This document shows positions 46,273-53,887 of a stretch of DNA of 64,000 nt, in pieces. The notes below the pieces were generated by a model. The model saw only the letters and a list, made by a program, of their open reading frames with translations, had not been told where the DNA came from and made no database searches. The translations under genes were made by a program, and so were the position numbers. Within the stretch, counting starts at the first letter, position 1; each line of letters opens with the position of its first letter. The DNA lies in NCBI RefSeq assembly GCF_013414345.1, contig NZ_CP058670.1, positions 930,001 to 994,000 of the forward strand. The letters run 5' to 3'. The DNA is from Microcella indica. Lineage in GTDB: Bacteria; Actinomycetota; Actinomycetes; Actinomycetales; Microbacteriaceae.

Positions 46273-46434
46273 CTAGTGACCGAGGTCGATCGCGCCGGTC
46301 GCCACGATGGAGACGACCGACAGCAGCAGTGCGCCGCCAATGATGAGCGCGCCCATGGCGACGATCACGGCGAGGCCGAGCTTGCCGACGATGTCGGTGA
46401 ACCGATTGCGGGGGGCTGACTGCATCTCGCTCAT
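46273..46434 (-). CDS. Small single-pass membrane protein, unknown
   Basis: A 53-residue hypothetical protein: a polar N-terminus (MSEMQSAPRNRFTDIVGKLG), one long hydrophobic segment of about 25 residues, and a short tail ending DLGH. The ATG at 46434 has no clear ribosome binding site; a second ATG three codons on is possible. No family recognised. It sits between rbfA (convergent) and the 2TM-domain gene (same strand). Confidence 0.45.
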   Translation of the reverse strand: MSEMQSAPRNRFTDIVGKLGLAVIVAMGALIIGGALLLSVVSIVATGAIDLGH

Positions 46435-46478
46435 GAGCACAGTCTCGCAGTATTCGCTGACGGTCGGGTAGTCGCGCC

Positions 46479-46778
46479 TCAGGCTCCGCCGCGGCGGTTC
46501 ATGCGCTGCACCTCGGCGTCGATCGCCGACTCGGTGATGACCGTGCCCGGTCCGAAGGCGTCGATCGCCATGAACATGGCGGCGATGCCCATGCCGCCGA
46601 TCGGGAAGAGCGGCCAGAAGAAGGTGTTCGGCGTCGCGAGCGCCCACACGGCGATGACGATCGCCGAGACGGCCGCCCAGACGAGCAGGAAGCGGAAGAA
46701 GTCGCGCTTGGCCCGAAGGCGACGGTAGGCCTGCTTGCGGACTCGTTCCGACTCGGTCGCGGGATCTTTCATGCTCAT
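46479..46778 (-). CDS. 2TM domain-containing small membrane protein
   Basis: A 99-residue protein with a charged N-terminus (ESERVRKQAYRRLRAKRDFF), then two hydrophobic segments (about residues 29-48 and 54-75) separated by TPNTFFWPLFPIGGMG. This fits the 2TM domain family (PF13239-like), of unknown function. The ATG at 46778 lies seven bases after TACTCT on the minus strand. Confidence 0.75.
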   Translation of the reverse strand: MSMKDPATESERVRKQAYRRLRAKRDFFRFLLVWAAVSAIVIAVWALATPNTFFWPLFPIGGMGIAAMFMAIDAFGPGTVITESAIDAEVQRMNRRGGA

Positions 46779-46785
46779 GGGGTCG

Positions 46786-46791
46786 AGAGTA
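46786..46791 (-). promoter_or_regulatory. -10 box of the 2TM gene
   Basis: TACTCT on the minus strand, seven bases before the ATG. Confidence 0.45.
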
Positions 46792-46871
46792 CGCCCGCGA
46801 CGCGTGGTTGTGCATCCACCGACCGATGGACGCGCGAGGACAGTGCGGACCGGCGACTGTGCGGCAGGGCG

Positions 46872-47744
46872 TCAGTGCGGCAGGGCGTAGCCCGCGCGCG
46901 GGTCGCCGAGCGCGAGCCCGTCGGCGAGGAGGCTCGCGAGGGCGCGCTCGCGCTGCACGGCCACCGGCCAGAGCGACTCGACCACCTCGGCGGGAACAGG
47001 GGTGTCGCTCTGCCGCAGCTCGCGCATGATGAGCCCCCGCACCTGGCGGTCGCTGCCCGCGAAGCGTGCCTGCCGTGGGGCCGTGGGGCCGTCGTACTCG
47101 GGGTAGCCCGCCGCGCGCCACGCGCACAGCCGCGCGAGGGGGCAGCTCGCGCAGCGCGGGGTGCTCGCCGTGCACACCGTCTGGCCGAGCTCCATCGCGC
47201 CCGCGTTGAACCGCTGCGCCTCGGCCGGGTCGCTCGGCAGCAGCGCCTCCATCGCGGCGAGGTCGGCGCGCGTGCGCGCGGGCCCCGCCTCGCCCTGACC
47301 CGCGACCGCGCGGGCCAGCACCCGACGGGTGTTCACGTCGACCACCGGGGTGCGCACCCCGAAGGCGAAGGCTGCCACGGCGCGGGCCGTGTACTCGCCG
47401 ATGCCGGGGAGGGCGAGCAGAGCATCCACGTCGCGGGGCACCTCGCCGCCGTGCCGCTCGCTGATCGCCACGGCGGCGGCGTGCAGGCGCAGGGCGCGGC
47501 GGGGGTAGCCGAGGCGGTCCCAGGCCCGCACCGCTTCGGCGGGGGAGTCGGCGGCGAGAGCGTCGGGGCTCGGCCAGCGCGCGAGCCACTGCTCGAGCCG
47601 CGGAATGACGCGCGCGACGGGCGTCTGCTGCAGCATTATCTCGCTCACGAGCGTGCCCCACGGCGTGAAGCCGGCTCGCCGCCACGGCAGATCACGAGCG
47701 TGCTCCTCGAACCACAGGCCCACGCTCCGCGCAATGTCACTCAC
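46872..47744 (-). CDS. mutY: A/G-specific adenine DNA glycosylase
   Basis: A 290-residue HhH-GPD base-excision enzyme that removes adenine paired with 8-oxoguanine. It has EIMLQQTPVARV, the helix-hairpin-helix LPGIGEYTARAVAAFAFG, the catalytic Asp in VVDVNTRRVL, and the iron-sulfur ligands C-x6-C-x2-C-x5-C ending CASCPLARLC. The GTG at 47744 is preferred: TACTCT lies seven bases upstream and GGGGAGG just before it; a longer ORF starting at 47951 covers a GC-repeat region with no conserved residues. Confidence 0.93.
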   Translation of the reverse strand: MSDIARSVGLWFEEHARDLPWRRAGFTPWGTLVSEIMLQQTPVARVIPRLEQWLARWPSPDALAADSPAEAVRAWDRLGYPRRALRLHAAAVAISERHGGEVPRDVDALLALPGIGEYTARAVAAFAFGVRTPVVDVNTRRVLARAVAGQGEAGPARTRADLAAMEALLPSDPAEAQRFNAGAMELGQTVCTASTPRCASCPLARLCAWRAAGYPEYDGPTAPRQARFAGSDRQVRGLIMRELRQSDTPVPAEVVESLWPVAVQRERALASLLADGLALGDPRAGYALPH

Positions 47745-47751
47745 CCTCCCC

Positions 47752-47757
47752 AGAGTA
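47752..47757 (-). promoter_or_regulatory. -10 box of mutY
   Basis: TACTCT on the minus strand, seven bases before the GTG. Confidence 0.5.
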
Positions 47758-47772
47758 GGCGGCCCCGTTGGT

Positions 47773-47784
47773 GCCAGATCTGGC
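47773..47784. promoter_or_regulatory. 12-bp perfect palindrome between mutY and the SDR gene
   Basis: GCCAGATCTGGC is a perfect dyad 16 bases upstream of the mutY -10 box. It could be a regulator site; no regulator is known. Confidence 0.3.
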
Positions 47785-47874
47785 GCGAATGGGCGCTTGG
47801 GTTCACTCGTAACCCACATGTGCGGCAAGTCTGGGCCGTGCCGCGCATCGCCGTGGCGTGGCGCGGCGCATGCC

Positions 47875-47942
47875 GCGGCACGGGATGGCGCGGCGTGGCG
47901 CATGGCGCGCGGCACGGGTTGGCGCGGCCCGGCGCGGCTCGC
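47875..47942. repeat. Two imperfect 34-bp direct repeats
   Basis: Both units begin GCGGCACGGG (47875 and 47909) and continue with GC-only TGGCGCGGC runs. The repeats lie in the divergent mutY/SDR intergenic region and have no coding signal. Confidence 0.55.
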
Positions 47943-47958
47943 GCCCAGCAACGCGACC

Positions 47959-47964
47959 TAGCGT
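47959..47964 (+). promoter_or_regulatory. -10 box of the SDR/DUF2867-type gene
   Basis: TAGCGT ends six bases before the ATG at 47971. Confidence 0.5.
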
Positions 47965-47970
47965 GGCTGC

Positions 47971-49452
47971 ATGCGCATTCTCGTCACAGGAGCGACCGGA
48001 TACATCGGCGGACGACTCGTGCCGCGCCTGCTCGAAGCGGGCCACGAGGTGCGCGTGATCGTGCGCGACCCCGCGCGCTTGCGCGACGTGCCGTGGGCGG
48101 GCGACGTCGAGGTCGTGCAGGGCGACCTCGCGAACCCCGGCGAGGTGCGCAGCGCGGTCGAGGGCGTCGAGGTGCTCTACTACCTCGTGCACTCGATGAG
48201 CGGCAAGGGCGACTTCGAGGCCGTGGAACGGCACGTGGCGACGACGGTCGCCACCGCGGCGAAGGATGCTGGGGTCGCCAGGATCGTGTATCTGGGCGGT
48301 CTGCATCCCGACGGCCCTCTCTCGCGGCACCTGGCCTCCCGCAAGGAGGTGGGCGACATTCTGCTCGCCTCCGGTGTGCCGACGGCCGCGCTGCAGGCCG
48401 GGGTCGTCATCGGCTCAGGGTCGGCGAGTTTCGAGATGATCCGACACCTGACCGAGGCGCTGCCGTACATGCCCGCGCCGAAGTGGGTGCGCAACTACAT
48501 TCAGCCGATCGCGGTGCGCGACGTGCTGCACTACCTCATCGGTGCGGCAAGCCTGCCTCCCGAGGTGAATCGCGCCTTCGACATCGGAGGGCCCGACGTG
48601 CTGCGCTACGGGCAGATGATGAACGGCTACGCGGTCGAGGCGGGCCTCAAGCAGCGTCCCATCGCGAGCCTGCCCGTGCTCACGCCGTACCTCGCGAGCC
48701 AGTGGGTGAACGTCGTGACGCCGATTCCGCGCTCGCTCGCGGTGCCGATCATCTCGAGCCTCCAGTACGACGCGGTCGTCGGCGAGTCCGACATCGACGA
48801 GCACATCCCGCCGCCCGAGGGCGGCCTCACCCGCTACCGCACGGCGGTGCGGTACGCGCTCGCGAAGATGCGCGAGGGCGAGGTCGAGACGAGCTGGCGC
48901 AACGGCGCCGTCGAGGGGGCGCCGAGCGACCCCCTGCCGACCGACCCGCAGTGGAGCGGCGCGACAGTGTTCACCGACCTGCGCGAGGTGGAGTCGGAGG
49001 CCGAGCCTGAGGATTTGTGGCGCATCGTGGAGAGCATCGGCGGTGACAACGGCTGGTACTCGCTGCCGATGGCGTGGGCCGCTCGTGGGCTGCTCGACAA
49101 GCTCGTCGGGGGAGTGGGGCTGCGCCGCGGGCGCCGCCACCCTGAGATGCTCGCCCCGGGCGACGCGCTCGACTTCTGGCGCGTCGAGCAGCGCGACCGT
49201 GGTCGATTCCTGCGCCTGCGAGCCGAGATGAAGGTGCCGGGCCGCGCCTGGTTGGAGTTCACCGTGGAGCCTCGCGAGGGCGGCGGATCGCGCCTGCTGC
49301 AGCGCGCGATCTTCTTCCCCTCTGGTCTCGGCGGGCGCCTCTACTGGTTCGCGATCCTGCCGTTCCACGGCGTCATCTTCGCGGGCATGGCCGCCTCCAT
49401 GGCCGCAAAGGCCGCGGCGACACGGGTCGACGAGAAAGCAACGAAACGGTAA
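47971..49452 (+). CDS. NAD(P)-binding SDR protein with DUF2867-like C-terminal domain
   Basis: A 493-residue two-part protein. Residues 1-300 are an atypical/extended SDR with the dinucleotide motif VTGATGYIGGRL and YLVHSMSGKGDF; the Tyr-x3-Lys pair of active dehydrogenases is not evident. Residues 330-480 resemble DUF2867, with WRVEQRDRGRFLRLRAEMKVPGRAWLEF and a hydrophobic end. Such proteins may act on lipids or quinones, but the reaction is unknown. The start is set by TAGCGT six bases upstream. Confidence 0.85.
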   Translation: MRILVTGATGYIGGRLVPRLLEAGHEVRVIVRDPARLRDVPWAGDVEVVQGDLANPGEVRSAVEGVEVLYYLVHSMSGKGDFEAVERHVATTVATAAKDAGVARIVYLGGLHPDGPLSRHLASRKEVGDILLASGVPTAALQAGVVIGSGSASFEMIRHLTEALPYMPAPKWVRNYIQPIAVRDVLHYLIGAASLPPEVNRAFDIGGPDVLRYGQMMNGYAVEAGLKQRPIASLPVLTPYLASQWVNVVTPIPRSLAVPIISSLQYDAVVGESDIDEHIPPPEGGLTRYRTAVRYALAKMREGEVETSWRNGAVEGAPSDPLPTDPQWSGATVFTDLREVESEAEPEDLWRIVESIGGDNGWYSLPMAWAARGLLDKLVGGVGLRRGRRHPEMLAPGDALDFWRVEQRDRGRFLRLRAEMKVPGRAWLEFTVEPREGGGSRLLQRAIFFPSGLGGRLYWFAILPFHGVIFAGMAASMAAKAAATRVDEKATKR

Positions 49453-49513
49453 CGACTGCGCTAGGGTGGGGAGACCGCAATGAGGCGGCACCCATGAGAC
49501 TCACCCGAAAGCG

Positions 49514-50416
49514 ATGTCGATGGCGCACCCCAGCAGGACCCACCCCGCGGGCTACTCCGCGCGTCGCATCGCCGCCTGCTTCACCGCCACGGTCGCCCTC
49601 GTCGCCGTGCTCGCGATCGACCACACCGCGGCGACCGTGCACGCCGCGCAGCCTCTCGGCTCTGCCCGCCTGAACGACGGCATGCCGCTCACGATCGCCC
49701 ACCGCGGCGACCCGGCGAGCGCGCCGGAGAACACCCTGCCCGCGCTCGAGGCGGCGCTCGCGAGCGGAGCCGACATCGTCGAGCTCGACGTGCGCCTCAC
49801 GCTCGACGGCCACGCCGTCATCGTGCACGACGAGCTGCTCGACCGCACGACGAACGGCGCGGGCTCCGTCGCCGAGCACACGCTCGCCGAACTGCGCGCC
49901 CTCGATGCGGGCACCTGGTACGGCAGCGCGTGGAGCGGCACGGGCATCCCGACCCTCGGCGAGTTCCTCCCGCTCCTGCAGCGCTCCGCCGCGCGTGCGC
50001 TCATCGAGCTCAAGGGAGTGTGGCCCGAGGAGGGCCTCGCGCCGCTCGCGGCGCAGATCTACCGGCACGGCGTGCAGGATCGCGTCGTGATCGGCAGCTT
50101 CGAGGAGGAGACGCTCCTGGAGCTCTGGCGCACGGCGCCCAGTCTGGCCCGGGCGGCGGTCGTAAGGAGACTTCCCGCCGACCCGGTGCGCTTCGCCGAG
50201 CGCGTGGGCGCCTCGACCGTCGTGACGAGCCTGCGCTCGTTCGAGGTCGAGCCGCACGCGGTCGACGCCCTGCACGACGCCGGCATCACGGTCGTCGTCT
50301 ACACCCTCAACAACCCGCGGCTGTGGCAGCGCGCGATCGCGCTGGGAGTCGACGCCGTGGTCACGGATGCTCCGCGCCGGCATGCCCACTGGCAGCCCTC
50401 CCCGGCCGAGGCCTGA
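49514..50416 (+). CDS. Glycerophosphodiester phosphodiesterase, secreted or anchored
   Basis: A 300-residue GDPD-family enzyme that hydrolyses glycerophosphodiesters to glycerol 3-phosphate and an alcohol. A hydrophobic segment near residues 19-42 suggests export or anchoring. Active-site motifs are IAHRGDPASAPENT near 61-74, VELDVRLTLDG near 93-103 and VIVHDELLDRTTNG near 106-119, giving the metal and general-base residues. The C-terminal VYTLNNPRLWQRAIALGVDAVVTDAP-type region completes the TIM barrel. Converges on the M20 peptidase gene. Confidence 0.92.
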   Translation: MSMAHPSRTHPAGYSARRIAACFTATVALVAVLAIDHTAATVHAAQPLGSARLNDGMPLTIAHRGDPASAPENTLPALEAALASGADIVELDVRLTLDGHAVIVHDELLDRTTNGAGSVAEHTLAELRALDAGTWYGSAWSGTGIPTLGEFLPLLQRSAARALIELKGVWPEEGLAPLAAQIYRHGVQDRVVIGSFEEETLLELWRTAPSLARAAVVRRLPADPVRFAERVGASTVVTSLRSFEVEPHAVDALHDAGITVVVYTLNNPRLWQRAIALGVDAVVTDAPRRHAHWQPSPAEA

Positions 50417-50437
50417 GCGCGCGGCACGGCGCGAGCG

Positions 50438-51871
50438 TCACCGCCGCGCGAGCAGCGCCCGGTACACCTCGATGCCGTCGAGGAAGGCGGTCACGCGCAT
50501 CCTCTCGTCCTTCGCGTGGAGGCAGGCGCGCTCCTCGCCGCTCATGCGGAACGGCGCGAACCGGTACACGTGGTCGCTGACGGCCGTGAACCAGCGCGCG
50601 TCGCTCGCCTGCATCATGACGTAGGGCGTCACGAGCAGACCGGGGTGCACGGCGCGGATCGCCGCGACGAGGTCGTCCCACGCAGCACCGCGGTCGGGGG
50701 AGACGGGGGAGGGCTCGCTCGCCTCGACCACGTCGATCTGCACGGTGTCGTCGTTGATCGCTCGGCGCACCTCCTCGACGGCCTCCTCGACGCTCGACCA
50801 GGGGGCGATGCGCATGTTGAGGGTCGCCTCGGCGAACTCGGCGAGGGCATTGTGGGCGTGCCCGGCGCGCAGCTCGGTGACGGCGCGCGTGGTGCGCGTG
50901 AGGGCGGCGGTCTCGGCGCCGCGCCGCACGAAGACGCGCGTGAGCAGGGGGGCGAGCACGTCGACGGCGCCGAACACGGCGCGCAGCGGCTGCCGTGCTC
51001 GCGCACCGAGGGTGCGGATCATGGTGCGCGTCGTCGTGCCGAGCCGCGCCGTCGAGGGCCGGCGGTTCAGGCGCAGGATGGCGCGCGCGAGCCGCTCGGT
51101 CGCCGCGAACGCTGGAGGGCTCGCCGCGTGGCCGCCGTGTTCGTCGACCCGCAGCCGCAGGGTCGTGATGCCTTTCTCGGTGACGCCGATCACGGCGTAG
51201 TCCTCGTCGACGCCGGGGAAGATCTCACGCACGATCGCGCCACCCTCGTCGAGCACGAGGGAGGGCCGGATGCTCCGCTCCCGCAGCACGTCGACGATGC
51301 TGCGCGCCCCGGTGCCGAAGACCTCCTCGTCGTTGCCGAAGCACAGCAGCACGTCGCGCCGGGGCGTGTGCCCGGCGACGAGGAGGCGCTCGACGGCGCT
51401 GAGAATCGCGACGACGCAGCCCTTGTCGTCGAGCGTGCCGCGCCCCCACAGCACGGCCGCGTCGCCGGCGCCGACGATCTCGGCGGCGAACGGCAGATGC
51501 TGCCAGCCCTCGTCGGTCGCCGGCACGACGTCGTAGTGCGCCATGAGCACGGTGGGTTCGGCCGCGCCGGCTGGGTCGGTGCCGCGCCACCGGTAGAGCA
51601 GCGCGTAGCCGGGGTCTCCGCCGACGCGCTCGAGCTCGAGCGTCGCGTGCACGTGGGGGAAGAGCCCGGGCAGCGCGGCGATGAACTGCTCGAAGGGGGC
51701 TGGGTCGGTGCGCGGCCCCGGCCCGGTGGCGGGGCGGGAGATGGTGGGGATGCGCAGCAGCTGTCGCAGTGCCTCGAGAGCCTGGTCGTCGCTGAACCCG
51801 GCGGTGACCCCGGCGCTGACCCGGTCTGGGTACTCGTCGCGCGAACGGTTTGCGGATACGGTCGAAGCCAT
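50438..51871 (-). CDS. M20 family metallopeptidase
   Basis: A 477-residue zinc hydrolase of the M20 (carboxypeptidase/deacylase) family. Metal-binding and catalytic motifs are MAHYDVVP near residues 109-116, LDDKG near 146-150 and NDEEVFGTG near 178-186. A dimerisation domain sits in the middle. The start ATG at 51871 is the last possible one before the conserved region and overlaps the ATG of the divergent DUF2207 gene by two bases. It could cleave dipeptides or N-acyl amino acids; the substrate is not clear. Confidence 0.9.
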   Translation of the reverse strand: MASTVSANRSRDEYPDRVSAGVTAGFSDDQALEALRQLLRIPTISRPATGPGPRTDPAPFEQFIAALPGLFPHVHATLELERVGGDPGYALLYRWRGTDPAGAAEPTVLMAHYDVVPATDEGWQHLPFAAEIVGAGDAAVLWGRGTLDDKGCVVAILSAVERLLVAGHTPRRDVLLCFGNDEEVFGTGARSIVDVLRERSIRPSLVLDEGGAIVREIFPGVDEDYAVIGVTEKGITTLRLRVDEHGGHAASPPAFAATERLARAILRLNRRPSTARLGTTTRTMIRTLGARARQPLRAVFGAVDVLAPLLTRVFVRRGAETAALTRTTRAVTELRAGHAHNALAEFAEATLNMRIAPWSSVEEAVEEVRRAINDDTVQIDVVEASEPSPVSPDRGAAWDDLVAAIRAVHPGLLVTPYVMMQASDARWFTAVSDHVYRFAPFRMSGEERACLHAKDERMRVTAFLDGIEVYRALLARR

Positions 51872-53726
51872 GCGCACCATCGTCGCACTCCTCTGCCTCG
51901 GAATCCTCACGCCGCTCGCGGCGGCCGGCCCCGCGCAGGCGGCGCCCCCGCCGCTGGGGAGCCCCGCGAGCACCGCAACGGCACCGCTCGCCGCGGTCGG
52001 CGGTGCGATGCTCCCGGCCGACGTCAACGACTTCGGGTTCGACAGCTTCGAGGCGCAGTACGTGCTCGGGCGGGACGACGACGGCCACTCGACGCTCACG
52101 ACGACGGAGACGATCGTCGCCCGGTTCCCCGAGTTCGACCAGAACCGCGGCATCCGCCGCGCCATCCCGGCCACCTACCAGGGGCACACGACGAGCCTCG
52201 AGGTGGTCTCCGTCACCGACGAGTCGGGCGATCCGCGACCATACAGCGTCGACGCCGATTCGGGCATCGTGACGGTCACCTCCGCCGTGCCGGAGGGCAG
52301 TTTCGTGCGCGGCGTGCAGACCTACGTGATCACGTACACGCAGCGCGACGTGGTCGACTACTTCACGACCACGACGGCCGAGGAGTTCTACTGGAACATC
52401 AACGGCACCGACTGGCAGCAGCCCTTCGGCGTGGTGCGCGGCACGCTGCTGCTCGAGGACGGCCTCGAGGGTGCTCTCATCGAGGGCCAGCTCGCGTGCT
52501 ACCAGGGCTACAGCGGGTCGCGCGACACGTGCTCGATCACCACAGACGGCGACACGATCGTGGCGGAGGGTCGCGACCTGCTCCCGTTCCAGAACGTGAC
52601 GCTCGCGGTCGCCTTCGAGCCGGGCACGTTCACCCTCTTCGACGATTCGCCGCTCGCCTCGCCGTGGGCGTGGGTGCAGTTCGCGGCCGTGGCGATTGCC
52701 CTGGCGGCGGCGATCGCGGCCATCATCCTGCGGCGCACCCGCTTTCGGGATGCTCCGGGCCGACCCGTGATCGTGCCCGAGTACCTCCCGCCGAAGGGAG
52801 TGTCGCTGCTCGATGCCGCGGTCCTCACGCACCGCAAGTCGCGCGGCGTCGCCTCGCAGCTCGTCGACTTCGCAGTGCGCGGCGTCATCACGATCATGGA
52901 GGTCGACAAGGGCGGCCTCTTCAAACGGCAGCAGTGGCGCCTGCGGCTCGAGTCGTCGCTCGGCGTCGAGGGGGAGGAGCGCCGGCTGCTCACCTACTTC
53001 TTCGGCGGCGGGCTCGTCGGAGGCACCGAGCACACTCTGAAGGCGCAGAACACGACGCTCAGCACGAAGATTCAGAAGCAGCTCGCGCGCGTCGCGAAGT
53101 CGGTGCTGTCGCGCGGCTGGAGGCGGAGCATCCCGGCCAAGTACTCGTTCGGGCTCACGTCCCTCACGGTGGGGGCGATCGTGCTGTCGTTCATCGGCGC
53201 GGTCTCGCTCGACGACGAGGGACGCGCGGGTCTCGTGACGTTCGCGCTCATCGTCCTGACGATCCTGTGCTTCTTTATCGTCGGCGGCAACCTGTGGAAG
53301 CAGCCGCTCACGGCCGAAGGCTCGGAGATCGTCGACCATCTCAAGGGCCTCGACGACTACCTGGAGCTCGCGGAGGCCGATCGCATGCGCGTGCTGCAAT
53401 CGCCCGAGGGGGCGCTGCGCGAGCCCGTGAACGCGGCCGACAGCGGCGAGCGGCTCAAGCTCTACGAGCGCCTGCTGCCGTGGGCGGTGCTCGGCAAGCA
53501 CGAGAAGGAGTGGGCCGAGGTCATCGGCGAGTACTACGGCGAGGGTCAGCAGCCGGGCTGGTACACGAGCTCGCGCGCGTTCAGCGTGGGCGCCTTCGCG
53601 GCGGGGGTCTCCTCGGTGAGCACGACGCTGTCGTCGAGCTACTCGGGCTCGAGTTCGAGCGGTGGTTCGGGCGGCGGCGGGTCGTCCGGCGGCGGCGGTG
53701 GCGGCGGAGGCGGCGGCGGGGTGTAA
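51870..53726 (+). CDS. DUF2207 domain membrane protein with Ser/Gly tail
   Basis: A 618-residue protein: signal peptide (residues 1-24, MRTIVALLCLGILTPLAAAG), extracytoplasmic DUF2207 domain (about 45-260) with TETIVARFPEFDQNRGIRRAIP-like residues, a membrane helix near 270-290, a cytoplasmic region, two more hydrophobic segments near 425-470, and a C-terminal Ser/Gly run ending in eleven Gly and a Val. Function unknown; DUF2207 proteins are common in actinobacteria. Its ATG (51870-51872) overlaps the start codon of the divergent M20 peptidase. Confidence 0.87.
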   Translation: MRTIVALLCLGILTPLAAAGPAQAAPPPLGSPASTATAPLAAVGGAMLPADVNDFGFDSFEAQYVLGRDDDGHSTLTTTETIVARFPEFDQNRGIRRAIPATYQGHTTSLEVVSVTDESGDPRPYSVDADSGIVTVTSAVPEGSFVRGVQTYVITYTQRDVVDYFTTTTAEEFYWNINGTDWQQPFGVVRGTLLLEDGLEGALIEGQLACYQGYSGSRDTCSITTDGDTIVAEGRDLLPFQNVTLAVAFEPGTFTLFDDSPLASPWAWVQFAAVAIALAAAIAAIILRRTRFRDAPGRPVIVPEYLPPKGVSLLDAAVLTHRKSRGVASQLVDFAVRGVITIMEVDKGGLFKRQQWRLRLESSLGVEGEERRLLTYFFGGGLVGGTEHTLKAQNTTLSTKIQKQLARVAKSVLSRGWRRSIPAKYSFGLTSLTVGAIVLSFIGAVSLDDEGRAGLVTFALIVLTILCFFIVGGNLWKQPLTAEGSEIVDHLKGLDDYLELAEADRMRVLQSPEGALREPVNAADSGERLKLYERLLPWAVLGKHEKEWAEVIGEYYGEGQQPGWYTSSRAFSVGAFAAGVSSVSTTLSSSYSGSSSSGGSGGGGSSGGGGGGGGGGGV

Positions 53727-53887
53727 ACTCTTCCTCACGGCATTCCGCTCACCGATCGTTCCTCGATCGGGTCAGGGCGTCGGAGTGCTGCATCACGTTC
53801 GGCGGTACCGCAGCTTCAGTGGGCGGTATCGCGCAGTCACCGTTCGGCTGGCACGCACGCCGTGTTCCAGCCTTGTCGAGGAGGGGC

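Noticed and set aside
50516-53887. Very long N-terminal extension of the helicase ORF
   Set aside because: It runs through the M20 and DUF2207 genes in an unused frame. The ATG at 53888 has a ribosome binding site and starts a normal helicase N-terminus.
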